Shown: positions 10,272-23,996 of the stretch, piece after piece
Layout of the letters: every line of letters starts with the position of its first letter
How positions within the stretch are numbered: the stretch's first letter is position 1
From: Blastocystis hominis
Lineage: Eukaryota; Sar; Bigyra; Opalinata; Blastocystidae
Assembly: GCF_000151665.1 (NCBI RefSeq)
Contig: NW_013171860.1
Span: 910,338-948,003 of the forward strand
Direction: 5' to 3'
Length of the DNA stretch: 37,666 bases
Notes under the pieces: model-generated
Seen by the model: only the letters and a program-made list of their open reading frames with translations
Databases searched by the model: none
What the model was told of the DNA's origin: nothing
Made by a program: the position numbers and the translations under genes

Positions 10272-11773
10272 AATATATATAGAATTATTATATACTGGAA
10301 AAATAAAAATTGTATATAATTATTTGTTTTTTCGTGTATTCTGGCAACTACCTCAAAATGTCAATAATATAGTTATTATCTAGAATGAGTATATGCGATA
10401 AAAAAATATATATCCTTTTTCCTGCTTTTATTTATAGTCATCGGAGTATATCCCATACACAAGCAATATTATTTATGATTTATGATGTAAATATATAGTG
10501 CTTTATTATGTGTAATGAAATACGCACTATATTAGACTTACAATTTATATATTTGCGTTCTTTCTTTCAATTCATGTTTTCCATACTTGTGTTGATATAT
10601 TATATTTCTTTTGTTTTACAGTTGGTAAGTAATTATTCTGGGTTAAAATATGTTCATACTTTTGAAAAGAACAAATTCATATTTATTATTATTATTATTA
10701 TTTTCGTTTTCCAATGCCAATATTAGTATGATAATTGTTATGATTTTATTTTAACGCATTTTATTGTTTTCAAAATCACTAATATCAATAATACGATACA
10801 ATTCAAAAACACACATTATAATTGTATTTTTCCTTATCCTATATACCAATATGACATATTATACAAATATTTATCTGCATCGAAATTGACTATTTTTACT
10901 ATACGATACAAATCCCTTTATGCATCCATAATTTTTGAAACGATTCAACAAAGCTTGGTACTCTTCTTTCAATAAATATATATATGATTATAGACTTTAT
11001 TTACCATTATTATTGTTTTGATACATAAATGATTTCTTCAATCTAATTGCTTCCGTCTCTATTATTTATGTACTGTGAATCTGGAAGATAGATGATATCT
11101 TCATTTTACTATCTATTAGCACCTTATATCCATTAAGCAACTATTTCAAGCTATTATTCTATAATACATTGCTTTTTTGTATACACAGAAAATAAGGTTG
11201 ACCTGACACAGTCTCATCCATATTGTTACTTAATAAGAAAAATCGGTATTGATCTCAGACTATGATAAGAAAGTGCTAAATTATGATAAGAACTGGCCTG
11301 TAATAGATGAATTTACAATAAATGATTGATATCGGTTTTTCGTTATTATGTTATTATTGGAATGATAAACTATTGTTGCCAATTAGCAATTTGAATACTA
11401 TGTATGCTTGAATATAATTATCTTTATGATTTATATGATCGAATGTCGTAAGGAATAAGGATAATTTTCTCTTCTCTTTTTTTCAAACTATTCTTGACAC
11501 AATACCTTATATTACTATCAAACAAGACTGTATTACTTTGTGATACATTTTAGAGCCATTGTTTAGCAATGCCTCTATTTCACTATATTAGCCATTATTA
11601 TCAAAACACCAATTTGCCTTTTCCGATTCAACAATAAAGAGTTATTATTAGTTCATTTGAATTCTCTATTATATAAGGACAGTACAAATAATCTCTCTGT
11701 ATAATAGCCGTGTACGATATCCATATATCATATTGAAATATATAACATAATAGTCAGGTTTTGAATAAACAAA
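10272..11773. other. AT-rich intergenic region with ATT/TTA repeats
   Basis: One plus-strand frame with ATG (10508-10726, 72 codons) has a hydrophobic middle and could be a stray signal-anchor exon, but no catalytic domain follows. An ATT microsatellite lies near 10684-10702. Nothing else is recognised. Confidence 0.5.
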
Positions 11774-13270
11774 TTACCCAAACAATTCTTTATTCAGAGA
11801 ATGCCTCACAAATGGATTATTAACTATAGGGGTTGGATACTTTTGTTTACATGCCCCTTTGAAATGAATCATGACCATATCTGAAGTGTGATTTATGTAC
11901 AAGCTCTTTCCTAGACTAATATCATGAACTTGACTGTATTTAACTGTTCGTGTTCGCACTATGGACTTTTGTCTTGCATTTATTGTAACGTTTTGAGATC
12001 GATAGCCACACACCTTTTCTATTTGCATTGTAGTATTCCAATTCATTGGATTATAATCACAAGCATAAAAGTTGTTGCGTACCTAATCATTAGTCTGTTT
12101 ACTATCATATACACTATATGCATCCATATCCGGATATACGAAATCATAGAATCGAACAACATCTACTATTCTCCATTTTGGATTTAATGGTAAAAAGAAT
12201 TCATCAACATCGCATTGAATCATAAATTGTGTTGCATATCGAAAACGACGATTACAGCTATTCATTACAACTTGTTGTTCATAGAATCCTTTTGGGCTCG
12301 GATATACAAAATCAACAATATCAACTATTCCATGATCGCTATATTTCCTTAATACTTTGGACCAATAGTCCAGATTTCCATTGATATTAAATACAAAATG
12401 TTGTATTCCATGAAAGAAGTAATGGTTGATAAATGCTATGACTTGCTTCTCAGGCGCTTTCTTAATAAATATACACATAGAAATATAATAGCGTTGAGTT
12501 TGGAAATATGGAAGAAAGTCAAGATTCAACGAATAGTAGTATTTGCCTTCAATTGCTTGAATCTCATAATGATAATCATTTGCTGTAGAACATTGGTTAG
12601 TGAAATTAAATACAGCAATAATTATATGCTTGTGTGGATCTGGAGGATAGTCACTTTGTACGGTCATTCCATGATGAATACAAATCCAAGTATCTTTTAT
12701 ACTCGCTTTTACTATCTCTTTATCTACCACATCATACATGTACTTCAAATTGAAAATAACTTCAACCATAAGATTAGATCCTTCACAATATGTGAATCCA
12801 TCCATCAAAAGAGGAGCCTTATGTGATTTGTAATTGGGATCGGCTGTATAGAATTCAGAGCGATTTCTTTTGGTATGAGAAGTTGAAAAGTTAATACTCC
12901 GATTAGCAGCTTCTCTTAATTGTGGTTCAGTATATGGAATAGAAACATCGAATGAGTTTCGTAAATAATCGATATGATGAATATTATTTATGCTATTTGT
13001 TTTTGTTATTGGCCTTTGAGCAGTAGAATCAAAATCATAATAGGGAGGTATTGGCTGGATCTGAAATGGATCTGATGATTTACTAAATAATTCATTTATT
13101 GAGTGCTCACTATGACCATCACGTATGCTAGTTAATTCTTGAGACATGTAATGGCTAATAGTTTTATGCGACAAAACTATGCATGTAATGCGATATATAG
13201 GAATACTACTCTGAGAATTAGTCGATCTCACCTTAATAGAATGAGGAATCGCAACGGTCAAACCTCCATA
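11774..13270 (-). CDS. GT92-like glycosyltransferase (DUF23), N-terminus unresolved
   Basis: Exons 13270-12113 and 12082-11774 flank a 30-nt intron (12083-12112, phase 0). The C-terminal half has the GT92 order: RYYISMCIFIKKAPE, INHYFFHGIQHFVFNINGN, an FMIQCDVDEFF motif (the DxD metal site), then after the intron NARQKSIVRTRTVKYSQVHDI. The stop is an encoded TAA; only a loose TTTGTTTA follows. The open frame begins after a TAA with no ATG until 13147 (MSQELTS). Removing a 26-nt GT...TAG stretch just upstream would give a hydrophobic PLRFLILLSIPIY anchor, but a TGA sits between it and the nearest ATG. So the true start may be a missed exon, or the 5' end may be damaged. Intron placement matches the GT92 gene at 15306. 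Confidence 0.7.
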
Positions 13271-15305
13271 TTAAGCATATTATAATTTTACGTATAAAGA
13301 AAAATGAATCGATTGTATTATAATAGATCACCCATCCAAGCAAATATACAGCAATATAAGAATTACATAATCACATTTTAAATACAATTACTTCCCGATT
13401 TATTATCATGAGACGAAATTAATGTACGAATAAATATTAAATATAGTTTTTAGATTAGAATAACATAGCACAATACAATGAATATTGTTTGAAAATTGAT
13501 CGAAGGTAATATATATTATAAGATCGATATTAGTAAGCAAGAAATTTACTTATATTTACAATAGAAAAGAAACGACAAAACTTATTTCATTCAATGTCTA
13601 GTAATATATATTGTATTATTATTATAGGTGGGTGCGTTATAAAAGATCCACTACATTTTTATATATAGAATTATTAGGTAAGTAATTGTCTAATCCGATG
13701 TTTCATATTTAAATTACTTTGATAAAAATGGTTTATACTAAATTGCTTATTTACTTGTTCTGAAAAACAATAATTGTAAAATTATGCTTATGAAAAGAAA
13801 TGGCGAACACACAGAACCATGTGTGAGTTTAGTGTTACTATTTCAAATAATGCTTGTAAGTGATTAATGCAAATAGAATAGGTACTCACCAATAGGAATA
13901 ACAGTTGAGAACCTTATCAGAATCCTTATAAGTATCTCAATTAATATATTACTATCATATTCTTCAATTTGTATGGTACTTTTATCAATTTGTCTTTCTT
14001 GTATGTATTCAATATTATGATTTGTGAATATTTATAATTGTGATATTACAGCGACCTTATATTTTACACAAGAGATACCTTATCCAATTCAAATAGACAT
14101 TTGTGTCTAGTTTCACCTCATTTATTATACAGATTGTAGAAAGTACCTTTCAGATTTACTTTTTATTGATTGGGTTTAATATCTGCACCTCAGCATTTTG
14201 TTCCATATGGTTAATAACTATTGTAATAATTGGTTAAAAAGAAAAAGTATTGAATACAAATATGATTTGATAACAAAAGACATATGATGAATTTATTATT
14301 CATAACATAAACCTTTATTAGCAATACATAACATCAATTTCTTGATTGGATATAATGCAGTTTATTGGTAATTTCGAAGGCTTTTATATTTATCGGAATA
14401 ATGGATAAGTACACTCATTGTTAAAGATTGCTACATGTAATATGCTTGTAATATATACTATATTCTATTGCGGGTAGTGTTATCATCTTGTTTTATATAG
14501 AGATAACATAGAGCCTTCCATATGTATATCACGAAAATAGGTAAAATGTCTTATTTTACATACACACGATAGGTATTTTTTATATTTTGCTGTATTTGAT
14601 TAACAAATGAACATAGCTATAATATTTTGCTTTTATACTATTAGTTGTCCGCTACTCATAATAATTTCTATTTGTTCTTTTAACGATCCGGTAAGCAATA
14701 TTATTATCGATAGGATATACATTCATATTTATTTTGTTAATTGGTAAAATTGGATCAGGTATGCAACCTTTATTTTCTATTTAGTATAATATAACATATA
14801 ACCTTACTTAGTAGATATACCCTGAATCAATTGTCAAGTATTACACATATGTGTGATTATTTGTATATTTGAGATTCCCGTTTTATTTTGGTTTGCCAGA
14901 AATGTATCGATATTTTGCTTGTTGCTTTGAACATTTGATTTATGTACTACAACATATGCACATATCGCTGACAATCAATAAAATAATATTCATATAATGA
15001 CAACTTGGTAACAAACGAAATAATATTAATATCTTGCTATCCCATTTTGTATTTTTCCTTAATTACAATGGAATATTCATCTTTAATATTATGCAAGATA
15101 CGTTTGTCATAGTTGCTTTCATATGCCTTTTTTTTGAAATACATACAGAAAGCAACGAGGAAAACACTTTAGGATAATCAAATTATATCAGCACTAAATA
15201 ATTACTTACGAGAAACATTGTTATATAATTATTGGAAAGATTATTAGATTTATACTTTTTTGAAATTGTTTTATTATTAAGTCGTTGTTATTTCCTACGT
15301 GATGA
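13271..15305. other. AT-rich intergenic region, about 2 kb
   Basis: The two flanking GT92 genes point away from each other, so this is a shared upstream region. No reading frame of note, RNA gene or repeat family is seen. The missing 5' exons of either gene may lie near its ends. Confidence 0.55.
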
Positions 15306-16722
15306 TATTATTATCTATATTGTTTTTTTACTAGCTTTTTTAATATTAGGTATTTGTATTACACGATAATAACGTGTTCCCAAATATCTTATATCTTCGT
15401 TACCTCCACATATTTTGATGATTCAATCAAAAGAACTTTTGAACTGGAAAGAAGACGTTCTGCATCATTCGGTACTAACAACACTGCTTATTCAGTTCAA
15501 AACACCAACAGCCAAAATAGTGTAATTACAAGTATTAGTGATGTTGCTTCTGAAAGGAATATTGCCAGTTACTCATTTGATGTTAACACTACAGACAATT
15601 ATAATATTCGTAGAAAAAAGCTATTTGTGGACTATGATTTTGCTAAGAGGCTGCGCCAGGCTCAAAATAACACTGACATTCCATTGGTTAATGACATTGT
15701 AGTATCAAAGAGAAACAATTCATGGGAAATCATTGTTATTGTAAACAACGGAAATGCAAAGGATATCAAATATAAAGGGTTGAGAAGTGTTAATGTTTTA
15801 TTATTCGTTGGACGTACGAAATATTATAATTGTTTTATAGAGGTCAAAGAAATCCATTTAAGAGTTCTTAAATATCAAGTGCCACAATTACCAATATCTG
15901 GAACCATATCATTATATGATAATTCAGTAAATGTAAGCTATCAAAATCTACCCTACAAAGCTCTTATTTACCAACCAAAGAGAAAGCTTGCTATTTGTGC
16001 CTATATTTCAAATTACAATACAATTAATGAGATCAAATCATTCTTAGCATACTATATACTACAAAAAGTCGATAATGTCATTTTGTATTGTGCTATAAAT
16101 TGTGATATTTTCAAAACTGCATTAAAAAAAGAGATTAAAAGTGGATATATTATTCTTTATGAATATCCTTGGCCATTAACAATGACATATGGATCATATC
16201 AGCGTTCTATTCAAGGTAGCCAAATAAATAGTTGTTATTACAGGCATCGTAACTATTTCGAATACATCATTTCGCAGGATGTGGATGAATACTTTTATAG
16301 TGAGCAATATCCCTATGATTTGTATACAGCCATTCGTATGGTTTATGAACTAAACCCAAGTAAAAGATCTTTAGCTGTAATGATTATTTCCGTTTATTAT
16401 GTAGACACAATCCTATTTGTATCTGGGAAATGCCACTAGGGAATACTCACTGGGAAATGGTACACTGTTTGATGATTATATTATACGCATGGATAACAAA
16501 TATTCAGGAAGGCGAAAACAAGTTATTGACACAAGAGCTGAAGGCTATTTTTATGTGCATGATTGTCATAACTGCGGATTTGGAAGTAGTGTCCCAATTC
16601 ATTTATTGCGAATAGCACATTTCAAAAAGAATATTAGATACAACCAACCCACAGAAATAACTCACACTTTGACAAAATATACTGAAGACATGAAAAGAAT
16701 TGTGGCCATGTTACATTCATAG
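15306..16722 (+). CDS. GT92-like glycosyltransferase (DUF23), start unresolved
   Basis: Exons about 15306-16376 and 16405-16722 flank a 28-nt intron (16377-16404, GTAATG...GTAG) that brings the two frames together at phase 0. Landmarks: KRKLAICAYISNYN, IKSFLAYYILQKVDNVILY, then FEYIISQDVDEYF with the DxD metal site, and after the intron GRRKQVIDTRAEGYFYVHD and PIHLLRIAHFKK. The first codons seen include a hydrophobic stretch (YYTIITCSQISYIFV), probably part of the signal anchor, but no ATG opens this frame; an ATG at 15302 is in another frame and soon closed. The stop TAG is encoded, with no TGTTTGTT after it. The intron sits at the same place as in the minus-strand GT92 gene. The sugar substrate cannot be told. 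Confidence 0.7.
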
Positions 16723-17616
16723 CTTGAAGGTAAGACTTGGGATTTCAGGAATTGCTATGTCATTCGTTTTCACCAATCATCCGCATAATGCAGTAATTTT
16801 ATATCATATTCTCATATAAAAAACTATATATTTTGTTGCAATACAACAATAAACCACAATAATAATCATGAATTACGAAATAGAATTGATCCATTAACAT
16901 TTAAAAGTGAATCGAAATATCCTCATATGTTTCAATTATTATGAATAGAATAATTCAGGGCAGTGTGAGGAGTACGCCATAAAACACTAAATTATTAATT
17001 TATTGAATTACCTTTATAAAGTATTAGTATTTTGTAAATTTCCTGTTTTAAATGCTTATGTTTTTTACAGCAATTGATAGTTGCCTAATAATCTGGTAGT
17101 TTATGGCAATAGTATGCATGATTATTATCATTCCATTTTTTCTTTAAATATATGGTTATTTTCCCCTATTATTGAAACTATATAATAATACGTCTATTCA
17201 GTATAATAAGGCATTCTAAACAATAAAAAGCATGTTAACAAAAATCGTTCTAGCAAATATTAATTGAATAATAACCATATTCTTTCAAGTAATTATGTGA
17301 TGAGTAGTATAGGATAATCATTTTTTTTGAGTTATTTAATGTAATAACTGCAATTTACGGAATAAAAATGCCACATACTAGCACACCTAGTACAAATTGC
17401 AAAAAACATAATTAGCGAATCACCATTATTGAAATTATTAGGAAAGGACAGAAATAACGTAATACTATCTGTATATTCAATAAGAAGAGTATATGTTGTA
17501 TTATACACATTACTGTGGAATATAAAGAAATATGTAATACTGCCTTATGATACTCTTTTATTGAATTTGAACTCTAATAAAGAATGAATGCAATCTCTAT
17601 TATACTTTTATGTCGG

Positions 17617-17666
17617 NNNNNNNNNNNNNNNNNNNNNNNNNNNNNNNNNNNNNNNNNNNNNNNNNN
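17617..17666. other. Assembly gap (50 N)
   Basis: Fifty consecutive Ns. The round number suggests a scaffold gap of unknown true size, so distances across it are unreliable. Confidence 0.95.
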
Positions 17667-17704
17667 TTGTAAATGCAAATATTTTTTGATAATTACCAAA
17701 AAAT

Positions 17705-17731
17705 AAAAAAAAAAAAAAAAAAAAAAAAAAA
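17705..17731. repeat. Poly(A) tract of about 27 bases
   Basis: A pure A run, about 40 bases right of the N gap. It may be the cause of the gap, or the tail of a retroposed sequence lost in it. No target-site duplication can be examined. Confidence 0.8.
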
Positions 17732-18011
17732 GGTGATGTAATAGATAGCTTTTCCCAAGTTAACACAAACCAATGTTTTATAAAATGAAAATTTCCATAT
17801 AAATACCTAAAAACATTATTTGGAATAAAAAAATTGAAGACTTTTCTTTTTTTCCGGACAAACTCCTTTATACATATTAGTCGATTTATTGCACTGTGAA
17901 AATTAATATTCTAAACCTTTCTCATGGAAATATGATACATTTTGTTTCTAATTTTTGGTTACCATGGAATAGTCTCAGTGGTTAAATCCTTTGTTTTGTC
18001 ATACTATCTGA

Positions 18012-19388
18012 ATCAACTGTCTCTATTACAAATATAGCGTCCAAGTGCATTTTAGTTATACTTCAAAGTTCAACAATTCTTTCAAAGTAATAGTAACAAA
18101 TGAATATCGTATGAATAAAACTAATGAAAAGGCATATCAACTATCTACTGTAAAAACAAGTATTCCCACACATGGAAATGATCTACTGACCCCTATTCAA
18201 CTAAAGGACTTCGGTAAATATCCTAAGAATCGTAAAAAGAGTCTACTTTTCATTATTCATAGAGTATGATTATGATGATATGGATTATCCGGTACCTTTC
18301 AATAAACTGGTTTCGGAAATCTCCAATCGATATGTTAATTATGGAGTAAAGATAGAATCAGTTCCATTCGTTCTAACAGGTGATATACCCAAGTTTGAGA
18401 AACAAACATCAGAAGTGCTAATGATGACTGGAGCATCTGACAACCATGCTTTGGGATCGTTCAATTGTCTCTTCTCTATGGTAGTAGCAGATCCGTATGC
18501 TTCTTATATGTATATCGATTTGGGATTATCTACAAGATTCAAAAACATTTTGTTTACTCATTTCAATACAATTCATCAAATCCAAAAGAAAATGAACTCG
18601 ACTGGATTCATTGCATATCGTAAATTCAAGTTCAACTCATTTCCAGCATGGATAAAGCTTGCAGGAAACAAACAACAACGAGGCGGATATGCATGGAAGG
18701 TAATTCCATTAGGAGATGCCTATTTCGCTTGGAAAGGCATTGTTCTTTGGCTAGATGGAGGAAGCTTGATTCGCGAGAAAATAAGTCGTGAATAGACAAA
18801 TGTTCGAGTAGATGGAATTTACAGCCCATTTTCTTCAGGTAATCAGCAGAAATGGACTTATAATGCTACATCAGATTTCTTAGTACGAAATCATTTGATC
18901 GATCGTTTTAACCCCAGGGATCCAAATGCATCTGGAGGTCATCTGATCATCGATTGGTCTAACAAAACTGTATTGAATAAGGTAATGATTCCCTATTATC
19001 AGTGTGCTTTTACCCCAAAAATGTATGTCACCTCGCGGATCAAGTATGAAGAATCATAGACAAGATCAAGGAGTATTGTCAGTTTTTTTTTAACAATTTG
19101 AAAACAGAACGGTCTATGAAGGCAGAATTTTGGGCAATACCAGGATTGCGATTAGAGAGTGGAAACGATTTTGAAAAGTGTAATTTACTGTTGGGTAATG
19201 AACTGAAAACCTTACAGAATATTTTCCAGATAAATGTGAAAAGCGATTTTATTTCCAAAGAGAAAGTGAGATACTTTAGAATGAAAGCAAAATACTCATC
19301 AAGGCATTCTGATGATGAGTGGAATCCTGAAGAGAAGCATGTAGATCATATTATTTGCGTGTTAAAGGGAAAATATAAACGGGAATAA
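18012..19388 (+). pseudogene. DUF1647-like glycosyltransferase pseudogene, paralogue of 6091-7420
   Basis: It is close to the gene at 6091: DYPVPFNKLVSEIS, MMTGASDNHALGSFNCL, YMYIDLGLS, GGYAWKV and LWLDGGSLI line up directly. It keeps the 31-nt intron at the same codon (18232-18262), so it arose by DNA duplication and not by retroposition. It is broken: TAG at 18793-18795 replaces the Val of SREVTN, and the frame shifts at about 19020 and again in the T run near 19083-19092 before re-entering the frame that ends ...KGKYKRE at 19388. No start codon with a signal anchor is found; the frame simply opens after a TGA at 18009. The DGIYSPFSSG and HLIIDWSNKTVLNK segments between the breaks are still well kept, so decay looks recent. 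Confidence 0.8.
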
Positions 19389-21298
19389 TATTTTTAGTTG
19401 GAGTGTAAGGTAAAGTAAAGCTATTTACTCTATGCTTTGTAATAGTGCAATATATAGTGATTCCTGTCTAATTGGTAGCAATGCTTTTATTTACGATATA
19501 TATATATATAAATGTAATAACGCCTGCTTTATATAGCGCTATTCATTTCCTTTTTCTCTTTTGAAAGGAAAAATTGATCGCTCATTATTATTATTACTCT
19601 TATTGAAATGGATAGAAGATGATAATCAATAGTCTCTGCTCTGATTTGAGTAACTTGTGGCGGAAACATACATATGATTTTGTGTTAAGTGTAATGAACA
19701 ATGCTACAAGACAATTATCAGTTTAATATTCATTCTGCATTGCCTTGTACTATGTATGTTCGATAATAAGACAGATACAATAAATGATACATATTATTTC
19801 TAGAACCAAGTTAGCACATAATATATTGCATAAAGTTGCTGATTACAAAATCCTTTTTTAGATATATATCATCTTTTATACATTCCATTATTAACAGAAT
19901 AATTATAGAAAACCATTACATGCTCATTTACGAAATTAGCTGTTGAATCACAACAAGTAAATACGACGAAATGCCTGACTAAGTAATATGCATAGTATTA
20001 TTCGCATTCATCTTCCTTCTAAAAATATGATTGTAATTATATATATATTAAAATAGGATCAAGCACACTAGTATCTGTTATGTAATCAATACACGTCAAA
20101 TAATGAAAAACAGGATATCGAACTCCTTATAATGGTAATCGATAGTCTTTTTCAATATTTTAGCGGTTAACAGAATTGTGGAGTTGACATATAAAATGAT
20201 CGTTACTAAATAGTGTGTTTATTTTGTGAATAATTGGAACAGCCATTGTATCAAAAAGAATTATTGTGGTTCGTTAGTATTATTCTTCACTAACCAACGA
20301 CATTGATTTATTAGAAGCTATCTATGTTCTACTACGTGTAAAATGGCAAACATAGTGCATCTAAATAATAATCCTATCAACGAAATCAAAACAAAGATCA
20401 CAGAAATACAGCATGACTGTAGAAACGGACAGCTGTAGTTGAACATACCAACTGTGGTTCATTCTATCTAAAATACAGTGATTTCCAAACTTTTCCAGTA
20501 TTGCACATATTGTTAGTATTTGCCGGTACTTATAGTATTTGATGATTCGTATTCATTATTAAATTTAAAAACGTATATTTTATAACTTGACAGAAGCGAA
20601 AATGACTTCCTACTAACCATAAGTACCACAAAGTATAAGCAAATTAAAATTCAGCCAGCATCGATATATTACGATTCTGTAATAACTTGAAAACGTCTTT
20701 AATGATTCCTGATGATCAGATATTCTGACAAAAATATGGGCACTCTGTGAACTAACTAATTGCATAGTTTTATGACACAGATAGAATTATAAATTCTTAA
20801 CAACCTCTATTATCATATCAACTATTATACGAAGGAATACAAATTTAGTGTATGACCTTGAAATGTGTGTTTATGCCCAATATAGAGTCCTTAATAGTTT
20901 CTTCCTTGTCTATCTATCGATGTAAATATGACGCACAATTCAGAACAAATATTCTCTCGGGTTATTGTTATCATTCACTAATGCCATACAATTCACATCG
21001 TTAATAGATAGTAAAATGTATTAAGTCTATTCTCTTCAGTTACTCACTTCTATTTCCAATCACGATACTATAAGCAAACAAATAATAAAGAAGTCATTTG
21101 TAAAAAAAGGATATGTGAAAAATATATTTTAGCAACCTGTAACATTATCATTTTCACTAATTTGAACTGGACTATTTTAAAAAACTCGATAGTATTATAT
21201 TTGATATTAGTTAATGCAATTATTGATATTACTAATCTTGTTATACATTTGACAAATAACACGTTATATTCATTTTTACTTGTGTGTGGTTCTTGAAT
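19389..21298. other. AT-rich intergenic region, about 1.9 kb
   Basis: No gene recognised. A TA-rich run lies near 19496-19511. The minus-strand frame at 21068-21262 has no family signature. Confidence 0.55.
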
Positions 21299-23996
21299 AT
21301 GGCAATGAAGTTTCCTTCAACAGTCCTCTTGTATATTACTTTTGCATTCATTTTCCTTATTACTATCAATTTTAGAATATATATGTAGGGTAATAATCGG
21401 GAATAACAATTTAGAAATGCCCAAGTCTCTATACTATCGAATTTGCTATTTTGTCCTATGTGTTGTATCTTAGAAACAAGTAATATGTTATTATACTTAG
21501 CCTTATATAGAAAACAGCGTTATTTTGCATAAGCCAGTGTCTTTTTTCTACAAAGAGAATATGAGTGACAAGAGAATTGACATAGTTGATTTAGAAAACC
21601 CATTCAAAAGAGTTCGATCCACTTCCACGAATACAAGTGATATTAGGAATTCTGCTGGGAATATTGGTGAAGCTACTGCTATAGAAAGAAATAGTCCATT
21701 AAATCCAGGTTTAAGTGAACAGCTATATTCTGCAAAAGAATATAACAATAATAATATTAATTATAAGTTCAATCTACTCGATATTCAAAAGATTTGGAAT
21801 TGTCTAAAAAGCCATTATGTGGTTTCCACAACTACCAAAGAAGGATTATCATCATCGCATGGTCTGTATCCAGATTTGAGCGTACGTTTTTTTTCGACCT
21901 CAAATAGTGTATTGAATTTCGTTTCAAGACTTTTGTTTCATTCCCAGAATGAACTTTTATACTCAGAGTCTTCCTTTGATACTAAAGGGTTGTTTTCAGG
22001 TTCCTTTCCTTCAAATCAGCAAACAATCGATACTAATTCCAGATTCTTTCCTTTATCAACAGAAGCTGTTCCATCTTCACTTCCCAGTAATAATGATCGT
22101 ACTACGTTTCTCATGAGTCTTTACCAGTCGCCTCTAACTTTTTCAACTGGCAAGTCAGAATGCTTTTTTGAAATGAATGGTACTTCCATTAAACTCTACA
22201 AGAGTGATTATTCCACTTATTCGTTCTCTTCAGACGATGAGTGTGATCAACGAAATCGAAGAATCGATGCAGTATTACTCGAAGAAGAGAAAGAAGAGCA
22301 TAATTCGACCGATTACAAATTAATGCTCATGCAAAACAAAGAATTGGATGGCCTTTTCCCGGAAGATCACATTTCGGTTTACTACTCTGTTTTACATTTT
22401 CGTGCAATTCACAAAACAGAAGGTGAACTTGTATCAAACCTAACATTACAATGGAGTCAAGAAGAATGCTTCCGTCCAATTCTAGAAAAATATGACTTAG
22501 TTCATTTGATGCTCGAGTTTAAGGAAAATGATTGGATACAAGATGTTCGTGCAGCAATCAGTAACCATACCGCCACTTCAACTCTGATTGAACAATATCA
22601 TGAATTTCAAAATGCTCTCATAACGAGGAAGTTACAATTGCGCTCTGAGTTCTATAATGTGAGTCATTACTCGGATAGTTCAATCCATTGTGATGGATGT
22701 GATATTCCAAGAAACCAAAAGAAGGTCAAAGCAATATTGAACTATCAGAACGGCTTGCTCATCCGTAAATTTGTGGGGAATGAGGAAGTCGAATATACAG
22801 ATACGCGTAATCATTGATGGGTTTCTCTCTGAGATATAGCATGGTTTCCTTCCAATGATCATAAATTCGATGTAACTGCCATTGTCACCGCTTTTGGATA
22901 CAATCGTTTGTTTGCACTACGTCAATTCATGTATCGTTATCAAGGGTAAATATGATTGATTTTCATGTTCATTGTAGACCGATTGTTCTTGTGATTTATG
23001 CCACATCGACCCAGGAAGTCCACCTTGTGCGGTACATTTCAACTCACTTCATTCCCAAACGTGTTACAATTCTTTTTTATCTAGTCAGTCGTTATCTCCA
23101 ATCCAGTACTGTGTTTCCTATTAATCGCTTACGAAATCTTGCTATACGAAACATTCGAACCACTCATTTCTTGATTCTTGATATGGATCTTCGATTATCT
23201 TGTATTTGTCATCTTCTTTTACTATTATCAATAGTAAATACTTATAAGGAAGTTATGAGTCTTCCACAATTCCTTTATCATAGCAATCGCTCTGCTGTTA
23301 TTCTCCCCGTGTTTTTCTATAAAAGCAAACAAATACTGGCTCATTGTTCTTCAACCGAAAGTTGTTCTTACTTGTATGCAATGTTCAATCGTGTGTGAAT
23401 AGATCGAATTGGATTCAACCAGAAAACAAATTGGAACTGATTGAGTGTATCAATCGGAAGATTTGCATATCTAATAAGAACAACATTCGAACTCATGTTG
23501 ATATTGAAAAAGCTCTCTAGCATAGATGTATGTAATGCCAGAATGGTTTACAACGTCAAAAGAATCGCATGTATCTCGAGTTCGCTGTTTTATCACCAAT
23601 TTCATGGAGCCGTAAATATGAGTTGTTTCTGTGATTTTCTCTAGATATTTGATGGTGAAATACTCTCCCACACTTCCTCTATTTGAGGAAAGATTTGTAA
23701 ATTATGGATATAACAAAGTGCAATATTTTGAGCATCTTCGCCAAGCTGGTTTTCAGTTTTACATATTGAATCATGCTTTCGCAATGGACTTTCCACATCC
23801 TGAGTAAATCATATTTGTGATCAATAATTGTAGTTCTGGGTTTCGCAGAAAGTATTTAGGGAAGATGCATGTTACTAACGATATGAAGGAGGTCTACAAT
23901 GACCTACAAATGAGATTGAATGAGCAATATCGATCAGTGACAAATTTCCCCGTGTGTTTTAAAAGACAAGAAGCTTATTATGAAGAGCTTATTTAG
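21299..23996 (+). CDS. GT49/LARGE-like glycosyltransferase, ten exons
   Basis: Ten exons join in one unbroken frame of 805 residues. Introns: 21385-21414, 21480-21510, 22807-22839, 22946-22977, 23202-23234, 23374-23402, 23497-23525, 23612-23644 and 23804-23833 (29-33 nt, all ending TAG). Exon 1 begins [15 protein letters not shown], a signal anchor. A long Ser/Asn-rich region of about 450 residues follows with no family I recognise. The C-terminal 350 residues are GT49, as in the second domain of [42 protein letters not shown] (DxD), [44 protein letters not shown]. The stop TAG is encoded; no exact TGTTTGTT follows. In animals this domain adds glucuronic acid to matriglycan; the acceptor here is unknown. 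The paralogue at 27131-28675 shares three intron positions. Confidence 0.85.

Larger units (their letters stand above)
16723..18011. other. AT-rich intergenic region with assembly gap
   Basis: No gene is supported. It contains the N run at 17617-17666 and a long A tract just after it. The 5' exon of the pseudogene at 18012 would be expected near the right end but is not recognisable. Confidence 0.55.

Noticed and set aside
12398-12826. Plus-strand frame of 142 codons
   Set aside because: It is antisense to the DVDE-containing GT92 exon, which has clear family motifs on the minus strand.
18396-18682. Two AACAAACA octamers as minus-strand poly(A) motifs
   Set aside because: They lie inside the conserved coding part of the plus-strand pseudogene (Lys-Gln-Thr and Asn-Lys-Gln codons), with no minus-strand gene upstream.
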